DNA of 43,776 bases from NCBI GenBank assembly GCA_902791295.1, contig CADAVI010000005.1:1-43776 (forward strand). The letters run 5' to 3'. The notes under the pieces were generated by a model. It searched no databases. It saw only the letters and a program-made list of their open reading frames with translations, and had not been told where the DNA came from. The DNA comes from an uncultured Bacteroidales bacterium (lineage in GTDB: Bacteria; Bacteroidota; Bacteroidia; Bacteroidales; Bacteroidaceae). Shown here in pieces: positions 7,494 to 16,354 of the stretch. The translations under genes were made by a program, and so were the position numbers. Each line of letters starts with the position of its first letter. Position 1 is the stretch's first letter.

Positions 7494-9305
7494 CTACTCC
7501 ATTTCGTTGATAACATCCGTGGCTTCTGCAAAAAGTTTGTCCATTGTCTCCTCCGGATTACCAGGAGCGAAACGGGCGAACTCGCAGTCGTCCATCACTC
7601 TGATATAGCGCGCCACAAGGGCCTCGTCCACACCCCTTGAGAGCATCTCTTCAGAAATGCGCTCCTTGGAAAGCTCGGCCGTAGGCAAAGAGAGCTTGTC
7701 GCCGGCATAGCCGATAAGCGCACGAAGCGTCTCATCGTAGAAGGCGCCGGCATCACGAGCCTTAAGCAATTTGGCTGCCACCTTGAGACGCTTGGCAGCT
7801 GCTTTTCCGGCACGTTTGCGTCGCATGCCGGCAATATTGGCGTTCTCTTTGGCCCTGCGGAAGAAGATTGCCAAAAGTGTGAAAAAAGCAAACAGGCAAC
7901 CGGCGTAAGTGCCCCAAAAGGTCTGCGTCATAAAGAAAGTCACAGACTGGCTTTTGAGCTTCGCTGCACCACCCTTGATATAGTGAATGTCGCTGGAAAG
8001 CACCTTGAGTTCCTCCTGATTATGCACCTGCACGGAATGAGACTCCTTGCCTCTGGCCACAGCGATGTGGAAAGAATCCGTACGAAGGGTCTTGTAGCGG
8101 GCTTCATCGGGATCGAAATATACAAACTCCACGGGAGGCACGCTGTAGCGACCGCCGTGACGGGGTACCACAACATAATCGAACACCACATTGCCCTTGG
8201 AGCCGGAGGCTGACATCACCGTCTTGTTGTCCTCCTTGGGATCGTATATCTCAAAATCCTTAGGGAAGGACACCTTCGGCGCTTTCATTAACTTCATATT
8301 GCCCTGACCGCTCACCACCAGACGCAATGTGGCGGCATCGTTGGCATTCACCTGATCGGGCGCCAGAGTGCCCGTCATCGTATAGTGACCGACGGCGCCG
8401 GTAAAAGCTGCAGGACGCGGTGTCGGCAAGGCGGCCACCTCTATCTCCAATGCCGGAGCTGCCACGGTTTTCTTCACCATTTGGGTCAGAGCACCGCCAC
8501 CGAAGAAGATGTCAAAGGGATCGGCCGACGGGTTGGTGAGTTCCACCTCGGCGTCAAAACTGACGGAGGGGATGCTGATCTTGCCCGTTTTTTGAGGGAA
8601 GAGAACGTATTGACGCCATACGGCGGTGCCGTAGTTGCGACCGTTGTGACGCTCGTATTTCAACGACATCTGAGCCTTGGTGTCCAACTCCTGCACATGA
8701 CAGTCATCCAACTCCGGCATCTCACCCGAGAGCTGGCGAATGTTTACCAAAGTGTATAGTTTATAGGTAACAACAACAGCTTCCTGTTCAAAGACTTTCT
8801 TCTTGTTAGCCGTAACGGCAATAAAGAGATCCTCCTTGCCTACACCCTGCTGTCCGCCCTGACGGCGAGGCTCCGAAGCACGGGGAGAGCCTCCGCCCTG
8901 AGCGTGCACACTGCCGCCACCTCCTGAAGAGGGCAAAATCTCGATGGAAGCTCCGGCGCTCTTATAAATCCTGCCGCCGCTTTTGACAGAGGCGGCAGGC
9001 ACTTTGAAATGTCCCTCTTTGGACGCCAAGAGCGTATAGGAGAAGGTCATCGAACTGCTGCTCGATGACTTGCCGTTAACTATACTGTAACTGCTTTGCG
9101 TGCTTGTGGACGGGCCGTAAAGCAAATCGAATCCGGGGAACTCACCTACCTGAATGTCTTCCACCTCCTGGGTGTTGACCACATAACTGATGCGAATCCT
9201 TTGACCGACCTCACACTGAGTGGGAGACTGAAGTTTGACCGTCACCTGTGCATAGCCCGCAAAGCATAACGTTGCGAGCAAGAGTAAAACAATATATTTT
9301 TTCAT
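7494..9305 (-). CDS. batD: BatD oxygen-tolerance family protein
   Basis: 603-residue membrane protein: signal peptide (MKKYIVLLLLATLCFAGYAQ), a long beta-rich periplasmic region with repeated Ig-like units (SPTQCEVGQRIRISYVVN; LAPDQVNANDAATLRLVVSG; VVPRHGGRYSVPPVEFVYFD), one transmembrane segment near residue 450 (FWGTYAGCLFAFFTLLAIFF) and a charged C-terminal cytoplasmic helical part. This is the layout of BatD (Pfam BatD). A glycine/serine-rich linker sits near residues 128-160. ATG at 9305 overlaps the upstream stop in a TGATG arrangement; a second ATG two codons upstream (9311) is equally possible. Confidence 0.9.
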   Translation of the reverse strand: MKKYIVLLLLATLCFAGYAQVTVKLQSPTQCEVGQRIRISYVVNTQEVEDIQVGEFPGFDLLYGPSTSTQSSYSIVNGKSSSSSSMTFSYTLLASKEGHFKVPAASVKSGGRIYKSAGASIEILPSSGGGGSVHAQGGGSPRASEPRRQGGQQGVGKEDLFIAVTANKKKVFEQEAVVVTYKLYTLVNIRQLSGEMPELDDCHVQELDTKAQMSLKYERHNGRNYGTAVWRQYVLFPQKTGKISIPSVSFDAEVELTNPSADPFDIFFGGGALTQMVKKTVAAPALEIEVAALPTPRPAAFTGAVGHYTMTGTLAPDQVNANDAATLRLVVSGQGNMKLMKAPKVSFPKDFEIYDPKEDNKTVMSASGSKGNVVFDYVVVPRHGGRYSVPPVEFVYFDPDEARYKTLRTDSFHIAVARGKESHSVQVHNQEELKVLSSDIHYIKGGAAKLKSQSVTFFMTQTFWGTYAGCLFAFFTLLAIFFRRAKENANIAGMRRKRAGKAAAKRLKVAAKLLKARDAGAFYDETLRALIGYAGDKLSLPTAELSKERISEEMLSRGVDEALVARYIRVMDDCEFARFAPGNPEETMDKLFAEATDVINEME

Positions 9306-11011
9306 CACCATTGCTTCTCCAATCTGCGGCGTTCGCCCTGCTGTTGCTGACGTTGCACCTTTTCCTGTGTATTCTTCTCGTCCTGCATGGCAGCCTTAAG
9401 CATTTGTTCGGCATTCTCTTTCGACATCTCGTTGGGCTTGGGCTTTTCCTGCTCCTGCTCTCCGTCGTCTTTTTGTTTTTGCTGTTGTTGCTGTTGTTGC
9501 TGCTTATCTTGCTGGTTCTGTTGGTTCTGCTGGTTCTGTTGGTTCTGATCCTGTGGTTGGTTCTTCAGCAGACGCTGGCAGAGTACGTAGTTGTAGCGGG
9601 TCTCGTTGTTAGTCGGATCGTTGCGCAGAGACTGCTTATAACAGGCGATGGCCTTATCATACTGCTTGGCAGCCTGCAACACGACACCCATGTTATGCCA
9701 AATGGAAGAAAGTCGCTGCTTATCTTTTTCCACCTTGGAAGCCATCTCGTATTCTTTCATCGCATCCTCAGCCTTGGACTGCAAAATCAGCGAATTGCCC
9801 AAATTGAAACGGGCTATGCCGTTGTTGGGGTTTTGCTCAATGGCTTTCTGATACTGAATCTGCGCCTTTTCTGCCTGCACTTTACCTTCCACAGTATCGC
9901 GCATCAAGCGATTGCCCCGACGAATGAAAGTGCGGTCGTTTTGGGCGGAGAGACCCGTTACCATAAAGATAAGTGCCAATACGGCAGTACTCTTCTTAAA
10001 GAAATTCCAGCGTTGAATTACGTGATTTTCACGCTCCAGAATCACAACATCCAAAAGAAGCAGGAGCAATGCGACAAGCAGGAAGCCCTGGAACTGTTCG
10101 TCGAACTCACTGAACATCTGGCTCTCCATCTTGGATTTGGCCAGACGATCCACATACTTGAAGAGCTGACTCTGAGCCGAACTGCTGTTATCCACATATA
10201 TATAGGCGCCGTTACCGGCTCGGGCAATTTCCTGACACATCTGCTCGTTGAGACGGGAAATAACCGTGTTGCCCTCGTTGTCAATGATATACTGATTGCT
10301 ACCGGGAATGGGAATCGGTGCGCCGTCGGCACTGCCAACGCCCAACACATAGACATGAATGCCGCGCTTGGCAGCCTCCTTGGCAGCAGCCACCGCCCCA
10401 CCCTCATTGTCCTCACCGTCGGTGATGATGAAGATAGCACGCGAAACATCCTCCTGCTGCGTGAAGCTGCGCATAGCCATGTTGATGGCGGAAGCTATAT
10501 CCGTGCCCTGCATCTCTATCATGCTCGGAGAGATGGTACCCAAAAACATTTTGGCACTGACGTAATCGCTGGTGATAGGCAATTGGGTAAACGCTTGACC
10601 GGCATACACAATCAGTCCAATCTTATCGTCATTCATCTCGTCCACCAAGTTGGAAATCAACATCTTCGATTTTTCCAAACGATTGGGACGCACATCCTCT
10701 GCCAACATCGAATTGGAGACATCCATTGCAATGATGGCCTCAATACCGCTGCGTTCACGTGTCTCCATCTTCGTGCCGAACTGCGGACGGGCTAAAGCCA
10801 GCACGAAGAAAATGTAACTCAACTGAATGAGGATGATTTTCAACTGAGGACGTAAGCGGGAATAGTCTATCATGAGGTTCTTCACCAGCACCGGATCGCC
10901 GAACTCTCTTAGGCGTCTTTTCTGGCGCATCCAGAAGAGAATATGCAACGCCTCAAAGACTACAATGAGAAGAAGCAGGTAAAGATATTGAGGATTTCCG
11001 AATCTGAACAT
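9305..11011 (-). CDS. BatB-BatC fusion: VWA protein fused to periplasmic TPR protein
   Basis: 568 residues. Residues 1-325 are BatB: two N-terminal membrane helices, a VWA domain with MIDAS motif DVSNS (97-101) and a C-terminal helix at 308-324. Residues 341-357 (STAVLALIFMVTGLSAQ) look like the signal peptide of a separate BatC and are followed by TPR repeats (about 362-482) beginning NDRTFIRRGNRLM, a Q/N-rich stretch (485-513) and a charged tail, as in BatC. In Bacteroides fragilis batB and batC are separate genes. Here there is no stop codon and no obvious in-frame start at the junction (about 9943-10025). Topology fits: the BatC signal-like helix would carry the TPR part to the periplasm. 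Confidence 0.85.
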   Translation of the reverse strand: MFRFGNPQYLYLLLLIVVFEALHILFWMRQKRRLREFGDPVLVKNLMIDYSRLRPQLKIILIQLSYIFFVLALARPQFGTKMETRERSGIEAIIAMDVSNSMLAEDVRPNRLEKSKMLISNLVDEMNDDKIGLIVYAGQAFTQLPITSDYVSAKMFLGTISPSMIEMQGTDIASAINMAMRSFTQQEDVSRAIFIITDGEDNEGGAVAAAKEAAKRGIHVYVLGVGSADGAPIPIPGSNQYIIDNEGNTVISRLNEQMCQEIARAGNGAYIYVDNSSSAQSQLFKYVDRLAKSKMESQMFSEFDEQFQGFLLVALLLLLLDVVILERENHVIQRWNFFKKSTAVLALIFMVTGLSAQNDRTFIRRGNRLMRDTVEGKVQAEKAQIQYQKAIEQNPNNGIARFNLGNSLILQSKAEDAMKEYEMASKVEKDKQRLSSIWHNMGVVLQAAKQYDKAIACYKQSLRNDPTNNETRYNYVLCQRLLKNQPQDQNQQNQQNQQNQQDKQQQQQQQQKQKDDGEQEQEKPKPNEMSKENAEQMLKAAMQDEKNTQEKVQRQQQQGERRRLEKQW

Positions 11012-11029
11012 GACAGGATAATTAAATCT

Positions 11030-12028
11030 TTAAGGAATACGTTTCAAAACGGTGGCACGTAGGAGTATTTCAACGATAAGCGCGATGACAGCTATCCAAA
11101 GGAACATGCCAAAAGCCTCATAACGCTTGGAATAACTGCTGACCTTCATCTTGGTCTTCTCCAATTTGTCAATTTCGCGATACACCTCGCGGAGTTTCTC
11201 CGTATTAGTGGCACGATAGAATTCGCCGTCCGTCTTACCGGCAATCGAAGCTAACGTCTTGGTGTCGATCTCCACGGGAACATTGATGTACTCCGTGCGA
11301 CCGCCTACCCTCATGGGATAAGGTGCAGTACCGTTGGTGCCCACGCCGATGGTGTAAACACGGATACCGAAACTGTGCGCTATGTCGGCGGCTGTATTGG
11401 GAGAAATGTCGCCGCGATTGTTCGAGCCGTCGGTAAGTAGAATGATGACCTTCGACTTTGCCTTTGAATCCTTCAGTCGCGTCACGGCGTTGGCAATACC
11501 CATACCGATAGCAGTGCCGTCCTCCAAAAGACCGCGCTCCACCATATCACAACTCATACCGTTGAGCATGTTCAGCAGGACGGCATGATCCACCGTCATC
11601 GGACATTGCGTATAAGCCTCGCCGGCAAAAACCGTGAGGCCGATGTTATCACTCGGACGGCCGCTGATAAACTCCACGGCAACATTACGTGCAGCCTGCA
11701 CACGATTCGGCTTCAGGTCCTCAGCCAACATAGACGTGGAGACATCCATACAAAGCATGATATCAATACCTTCCACGCTTTTACTCGACCAAGAATTCGA
11801 TGTTTGTGGACGGGCCAGGGCTAAACAGGAAGCAGCCCAAATGATACAATTCAGAAGAAAGAGGAGGTGGATGAGATACGACTTCCAACTCGGCCTCATA
11901 CCCCGAAAAGCGGACATGCTGCTGACCTTGAGCGCAGGAGTCGCCGACTTATACTTCAACACATACCATACGATGTATGGAATCAGCAGAAGAAGCAAAA
12001 ATAAATATCCAAAATCGTGAAACTCCAT
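11030..12028 (-). CDS. batA: BatA: VWA-domain membrane protein
   Basis: 332 residues. Two N-terminal transmembrane helices (about 6-24 and 52-72) flank a short loop. They are followed by a VWA domain with MIDAS motif DVSTS (95-99), LLTDGSNNRG and GVGTNGTAPYP, and a C-terminal helix near 305-325. It carries the conserved ALARPQ segment shared with BatB just before the VWA domain. It follows the DUF58 gene and the BatD-like gene and precedes batB-C by 18 bases. VWA pairs of this kind bind protein partners in a metal-dependent way; the MoxR ATPase of the same operon is the usual partner. Confidence 0.92.
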   Translation of the reverse strand: MEFHDFGYLFLLLLLIPYIVWYVLKYKSATPALKVSSMSAFRGMRPSWKSYLIHLLFLLNCIIWAASCLALARPQTSNSWSSKSVEGIDIMLCMDVSTSMLAEDLKPNRVQAARNVAVEFISGRPSDNIGLTVFAGEAYTQCPMTVDHAVLLNMLNGMSCDMVERGLLEDGTAIGMGIANAVTRLKDSKAKSKVIILLTDGSNNRGDISPNTAADIAHSFGIRVYTIGVGTNGTAPYPMRVGGRTEYINVPVEIDTKTLASIAGKTDGEFYRATNTEKLREVYREIDKLEKTKMKVSSYSKRYEAFGMFLWIAVIALIVEILLRATVLKRIP

Positions 12029-12032
12029 AACA

Positions 12033-13118
12033 TTAACTCAACAAATCCCACATTCTGTAAATAATGAATGCCAGGAGGCCGACGCACGAAATCGAGGCAA
12101 GAATAATGATTACCCGGAAAGCAATCACCTGATTAAGACGTTCCTTATCCGTTTCTTTTATTACCTCCGGCTCCGGCTTGGCATTTTCGTCCGGCTCCTG
12201 CTTGGTTTCCTCAACATAGGCAATGGCTGCCACAAGATTGGCGTCGTTCTCACCCAGGAGCGTTGTCCACTTGGCAAACTTGACGAGGTCCGCCGTACGG
12301 AATATCTCACGCAACTCATCCAGTTTCTTTTGATCGCCTTCCTCAGTAAGACGTTCAATAATCTCTTCCGAGGTCATTTCCATTGCAGAAAAGCCGTAAC
12401 GATCCTGTATGTATGTACGCAGAGTATCTGTCAACTGCGTATAATACTCCTTACTGTCTTCTTCCGCCCACTTGCGTTCTTCCTTAATCTTCAGAATGCT
12501 CGTCATGGCAACCTGATGAGGAGGCAGTTTCACTTTACGGCGTATCAAGCGGAAAATCGGACGCCCGGACTTTATGTGCCACCACAACCATCCGATCAAA
12601 GCCGAGAGCAAAAGAATGGACAAAAGGCTCCAAAGCACACCCGTCCAATCGTCCCAAGAGAAAGGATTGTCCATGATTTCACGCGGAGGATAAAACTGAT
12701 CTGCATGCAATGTATCCACATCAAGTGTGTACACCTTCACGGCCAACTGCTTGGACAAATGCTCTTTGCCATTGACCTTAACCGGCAATGGGGGCAAATA
12801 ATAAAAGCTGCTGTCCCAAGCCGTCACAATATAGCGTTGGTGAATCTGCATGCGTTTGCCGTCATCCAACATTGACGTATCAGGACGCAACACCTCCACC
12901 ACCTCAAAGTTGGGCAGCAATTCGTCACCGGCTTTGATTGGCGGCAGTTCCAACTTATCATTTTTTGAAAGAGAAACCGTCAGATCAAGTCCATCCTGCT
13001 GCCCCACCCAAAACTGCACACTGTCCAAACGCACCTCCACAACGACCTGCGACGTTGCGGTAAAGCACGAGACGAACAGAGCGATAAACAACAATGTTTT
13101 CTTCATACTTCTACTCAT
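12033..13118 (-). CDS. Bat-operon membrane protein of unknown function (BatD-like N-terminus)
   Basis: 361 residues. Signal peptide in the first 25 residues (MKKTLLFIALFVSCFTATSQ follows a short MSRS extension), a beta-rich periplasmic part containing VRLDSVQFWVGQQDGLDLTV, a transmembrane segment near 165-185, a soluble helical region with DRYGFSAMEMTSEEIIERL, and a final transmembrane helix at the C-terminus. The gene lies between DUF58 and batA, where Bacteroidota Bat operons usually have a protein of this shape. ATG at 13118 overlaps the DUF58 stop as ATGA, which favours it over ATG 13106. Not assigned a named family with confidence. Confidence 0.75.
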   Translation of the reverse strand: MSRSMKKTLLFIALFVSCFTATSQVVVEVRLDSVQFWVGQQDGLDLTVSLSKNDKLELPPIKAGDELLPNFEVVEVLRPDTSMLDDGKRMQIHQRYIVTAWDSSFYYLPPLPVKVNGKEHLSKQLAVKVYTLDVDTLHADQFYPPREIMDNPFSWDDWTGVLWSLLSILLLSALIGWLWWHIKSGRPIFRLIRRKVKLPPHQVAMTSILKIKEERKWAEEDSKEYYTQLTDTLRTYIQDRYGFSAMEMTSEEIIERLTEEGDQKKLDELREIFRTADLVKFAKWTTLLGENDANLVAAIAYVEETKQEPDENAKPEPEVIKETDKERLNQVIAFRVIIILASISCVGLLAFIIYRMWDLLS

Positions 13119-13984
13119 GTGCGTTTTGCAAACAGAGCCATCAGAGCAGATACGTAATCCTGATCTGTGCGGACACTCACATTGTCTACTTTACTGTGTG
13201 CGAAAGTTTCATTAAGACGTCCGCACTGCTGTTTCCACCATTTAGCCTGAGTGGCACGTACTTTTGCACTGGACGTATCGATAATAGCCTCATGCCCGGA
13301 CTCCAAATCATGCATTTTTATAAGGCCGACATTCGGTAGATCGGCAATACGACGATCATACACCTGAACAGCTACGACATCATGTTTACGATTGGCAATA
13401 GTCAGAGGTTGACGGAAATCTTTGTCATCTATAAAATCACTGATCATAAAACAAGTGCAACGACGCTTGATTGCCTCTGTAAAATACTCCAATGCCGCAG
13501 AAATGTCCGTCTTACGACTTACCGGCTGAAACTCCAACAATTCTCTGATTATATACAAGATATGCTTACGACCCTTTTTCGGAGGAATGAACTTCTCCAC
13601 ATGGTCTGAAAAGAATATCACGCCTATCTTATCATTATTCTGAATAGCAGAAAAAGCCAGTGTAGCAGCAATCTCGGTCTGCATTTCCCGTTTCGTCTGA
13701 CAAAGAGTGCCAAACTCCAGAGAACCGCTGACATCAACCAACAGCATCACCGTCAACTCACGCTCTTCCTCAAAAACTTTGATAAACGGGCGTCCGAAAC
13801 GTGCGGTCACATTCCACTCGATGTCACGGATGTCGTCTCCGTACTGATACTCACGCACCTCGGCAAAGGCCATTCCCCTACCCTTAAAAGCGGAATGGTA
13901 TTCACCGGCAAAGATGTTGGCAGAAAGACCGCGGGTCTTAATCTCTATCTTGCGAACCTTCTTTAAGATATCGTTTGTTTCCAT
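13115..13984 (-). CDS. DUF58-domain protein of the MoxR/Bat operon
   Basis: 289-residue soluble protein. It has the DUF58 signature EYQYGDDIRDIEWNVTAR near residue 47 and a VWA-like fold with LLVDVSGSLEFG (DxSGS, MIDAS-like) near 82. DUF58 proteins are co-encoded with MoxR ATPases and thought to act with them as a chaperone or assembly system. The ATG at 13984 overlaps the moxR stop by one base (TGATG), so it is preferred over an in-frame TTG one codon earlier. The downstream gene overlaps by four bases. Confidence 0.9.
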   Translation of the reverse strand: METNDILKKVRKIEIKTRGLSANIFAGEYHSAFKGRGMAFAEVREYQYGDDIRDIEWNVTARFGRPFIKVFEEERELTVMLLVDVSGSLEFGTLCQTKREMQTEIAATLAFSAIQNNDKIGVIFFSDHVEKFIPPKKGRKHILYIIRELLEFQPVSRKTDISAALEYFTEAIKRRCTCFMISDFIDDKDFRQPLTIANRKHDVVAVQVYDRRIADLPNVGLIKMHDLESGHEAIIDTSSAKVRATQAKWWKQQCGRLNETFAHSKVDNVSVRTDQDYVSALMALFAKRT

Positions 13985-14979
13985 CAAGGAACCTCAACCT
14001 TATTGATAATTTTAGAGATTATTTCCTCTGCAGTCATATTGTTGGCCTCGGCCTCATAAGTCAAGCCGATACGATGACGCATCACATCATGAGCAACAGC
14101 ACGAACATCCTCAGGAATCACATACCCGCGATGCTTGATGAAAGCATATGCACGTGAAGCAACAGCCAAATTAATGGAGGCACGGGGGCTGCCGCCGAAC
14201 TCTATGTAATCCTTCAATTCTGACAGATTATATTTCTCCGGGAATCGGGTTGCAAATACGATGTCTGTGATATACTGCTCAATCTTTTCGTCCAAATAAA
14301 CCTGACGTACGACATCCCGGGCCTCAAATATTTCTTTTGTGGAAATAATCGGCTTAACTTCCTGTTTTTGTCCGTTTATGTTCATTCTGATAATGTTCTT
14401 TTCCTCATCCTGCTTGGGATAATCAATTATCACCTTGAGCATGAAACGGTCCACCTGGGCTTCGGGCAGAGGATACGTGCCCTCCTGCTCAATGGGGTTC
14501 TGAGTAGCCAGTACAAGAAACGGAGAAGGCAATTTGAAAGTCTGCTTGCCGATGGTCACTTGTCGCTCTTGCATAGCTTCCAATAATGCAGACTGGACCT
14601 TTGCCGGAGCACGGTTTATCTCATCTGCCAAAACAAAATTGGCAAACACGGGGCCCTGCTCTACATGAAACTGCTCATCCTTCTGAGAGTAAATCATGGT
14701 TCCGATAACATCAGCGGGCAATAAGTCCGGGGTAAACTGAATTCTGGAGAACTTGGAGTCTACCAATTGGGAAAGAGTCTTTATGGCCTGCGTTTTAGCC
14801 AAACCGGGCACGCCCTCAAGAAGCACATGACCGTCGGAAAGCAGTCCGATTAACAAAGACTCCACCAAATGTTTTTGACCCACAATAACCTGCGACATGC
14901 CTGTCTGCAAGTTTGTAACAAACGAACTCTGACGTTCTATGAGTTCATTAAGCGCACGAATATCAACAGATTCTGCCAT
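13984..14979 (-). CDS. MoxR-family AAA+ ATPase
   Basis: 331-residue AAA+ ATPase of the MoxR group. Walker A GVPGLAKT (56-63), Walker B VLADEINRAP (117-126), sensor region LATQNPIEQEGTYPLPEAQ, and an arginine-finger region FGGSPRASINLAVASRAYAF. MoxR proteins work with VWA/DUF58 partners, all encoded directly downstream here. First gene of the operon that reads through DUF58, batA, batB-C, batD, batE and PAP2. The promoter box at 15010-15017 precedes it by about 30 bases. Confidence 0.95.
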   Translation of the reverse strand: MAESVDIRALNELIERQSSFVTNLQTGMSQVIVGQKHLVESLLIGLLSDGHVLLEGVPGLAKTQAIKTLSQLVDSKFSRIQFTPDLLPADVIGTMIYSQKDEQFHVEQGPVFANFVLADEINRAPAKVQSALLEAMQERQVTIGKQTFKLPSPFLVLATQNPIEQEGTYPLPEAQVDRFMLKVIIDYPKQDEEKNIIRMNINGQKQEVKPIISTKEIFEARDVVRQVYLDEKIEQYITDIVFATRFPEKYNLSELKDYIEFGGSPRASINLAVASRAYAFIKHRGYVIPEDVRAVAHDVMRHRIGLTYEAEANNMTAEEIISKIINKVEVP

Positions 14980-15009
14980 GTTTTGTTATTTGTTTCGATA
15001 TTTTGGGTG

Positions 15010-15017
15010 CAAAATTA
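15010..15017 (-). promoter_or_regulatory. -7 promoter box (TAATTTTG) of the moxR-bat operon
   Basis: Matches TAnnTTTG on the minus strand, 30 bases before the moxR ATG and downstream of the terminator at 15085-15123, so the bat operon is probably transcribed separately from the HU genes. No clear -33 TTTG. Confidence 0.5.
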
Positions 15018-15084
15018 CGAAAAAAGAGAGAATTCCCGTCTTTATATATTCTTAAAAAAGAATATCCCTCCATTAAAGTTAGTT

Positions 15085-15123
15085 AAAAAAGAAGGTCCTC
15101 AAACCAACGGTTTCAGGACCTTC
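15085..15123 (-). terminator. Rho-independent terminator after the HU-LysM gene
   Basis: On the minus strand the 9-bp stem GAAGGTCCT/AGGACCTTC (15091-15123), with an inner AAACC/GGTTT stem and AAC-type loop, is followed by six T residues (complement of 15085-15090). It lies 23 bases after the stop of the HU-LysM gene and closes the rpmB-to-HU unit. Confidence 0.85.
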
Positions 15124-15145
15124 GTGACAAAGACTGTATACCACA

Positions 15146-16066
15146 CTATTTCTTGCGAACCAACCTCGGTATGCGCAACTTGGCACCGGGAGGTATGACA
15201 TCCGGATTTTCAATACCATTAAATACGACAATATACGGCATCAAATCCGATTTCCCCAACCATTTACGGGAGATTTTCAGGAGTCCGTCCCCGGCCCGCA
15301 TCTCGTGCACGCCGATTTCTCCGACGATCCAATAGTCGCCGCCTTCTACTTGAGGATAATTCTTAGCCAACTCCTCAGGCGTTGGTTCTTTAACAACGGT
15401 CGGCTCCTTAACGACAGTCTGTTCTACACTGTCTGTAGGAGCAGGCTGAGGTTCATTCGCCTCCCTCCCATGGTTTAAACCAAGATAGTAGCACAGTCCC
15501 AGGACAATAAGCAGAAGTACCAACATCATAAAACGTTTAGTCCACGAACTGTCCTTAGAAGGCATCGGCTTTTTTACATCTTGGGTCTCAGGCTTTTCCG
15601 GCTGGACTACAACCGTTTTTTCGACAGAGGGCTTTGCCTCCTTCTCGGCTTCCTGCTTTACCTCCGTTTTTTTTCCTTCTGTTGCCTCTTTAACCGGTTC
15701 GGCTAACGGCTTGTCTATTCTCTCCATCTCCTGTTGGGACGTAGACTCATTCAGGACAACAGTCTCAAATTCTGCAAACGGACGATTTACCTGATCGCGA
15801 AGAGCATTGTCGGGCGTAAAAGAAACCTTCGTATGCCCCTCAATACGAATGCGTTCGCCCGTGTTGACATTAACACTCTCACGATCACTCACTTCAATGA
15901 GTTTAAACGTACCGAGCCCCTTGACTTTAACCAATTTATCCTGGAGCAAACCCTCACGGATTGTTTCAAAAAACATACGGACAAAATTCTCGGAATCCTG
16001 TTTTGTGAAACCGGTCCGTTTCGCCATGCGTGCAGCTAACTCAATCTGCGTTATCTTTTGTTCCAT
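15146..16066 (-). CDS. HU-family DNA-binding domain joined to a membrane helix and a LysM domain
   Basis: 306 residues in three parts. Residues 1-93 are an HU/IHF-type domain (KVKGLGTFKLIE at 47-58, VNVNTGERIRIEG, KVSFTPDNALRDQVN). Residues 100-176 are a charged K/E/P-rich linker. Residues 179-197 form one hydrophobic helix preceded by WTKR (positive-inside, so N-terminus in the cytoplasm). Residues 198-306 are outside the cytoplasm and end in a LysM-like domain (HEMRAGDGLLKISRKWLG, then PYIVVFNGIENPDVIPPGAKL). This suggests DNA binding inside and glycan binding in the periplasm. The gene follows a stand-alone HU gene by 18 bases and is followed by a strong terminator. Domain calls are clear; the tether role is inference. 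Confidence 0.88.
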   Translation of the reverse strand: MEQKITQIELAARMAKRTGFTKQDSENFVRMFFETIREGLLQDKLVKVKGLGTFKLIEVSDRESVNVNTGERIRIEGHTKVSFTPDNALRDQVNRPFAEFETVVLNESTSQQEMERIDKPLAEPVKEATEGKKTEVKQEAEKEAKPSVEKTVVVQPEKPETQDVKKPMPSKDSSWTKRFMMLVLLLIVLGLCYYLGLNHGREANEPQPAPTDSVEQTVVKEPTVVKEPTPEELAKNYPQVEGGDYWIVGEIGVHEMRAGDGLLKISRKWLGKSDLMPYIVVFNGIENPDVIPPGAKLRIPRLVRKK

Positions 16067-16084
16067 GTGTGTCGGATTTTAAAG

Positions 16085-16354
16085 TCAAAACTTTGATTTC
16101 AATCCCTGGCTAGGCTTAAACCCGACCACCAACTTGGGCGGTACCAGCATACGTTGACCGGTGGTTGGGTTCACGATAACCCTTTCCAAACGTTTTTTTA
16201 CCTCGAAACTGCCAAAGGACGAAATGCTGACAGACATCTCATCTTCCAAGGCGGAAGTCATTTCACTAACAAGCGCTGCCGTTTGCTGGTTAACGACTCG
16301 GGACGGAAGCTCTCCTTTGCGCGCAAGCGCAGATAAAAAATCCTTGTTGTTCAT
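16085..16354 (-). CDS. HU-family DNA-binding protein
   Basis: 89-residue nucleoid protein of the HU/IHF family. It shows the usual start MNNKDFLSALARK with an amphipathic helix pair, then SISSFGSFEVKKRLERVIVNPTTGQRMLVPPKLVVGF. The beta-arm segment NPTTGQ carries the conserved NP that kinks DNA. Its ATG (16354) overlaps the rimO stop as ATGA. Together with the next gene it gives a tandem of HU paralogues, the second membrane-anchored. Confidence 0.92.
   Translation of the reverse strand: MNNKDFLSALARKGELPSRVVNQQTAALVSEMTSALEDEMSVSISSFGSFEVKKRLERVIVNPTTGQRMLVPPKLVVGFKPSQGLKSKF

Noticed and set aside
9248..10795. Plus-strand open frame of 515 codons with leucine-rich start
   Set aside because: Antisense to the Bat genes; the leucine runs are the complement of the Q/N tract and signal helices.
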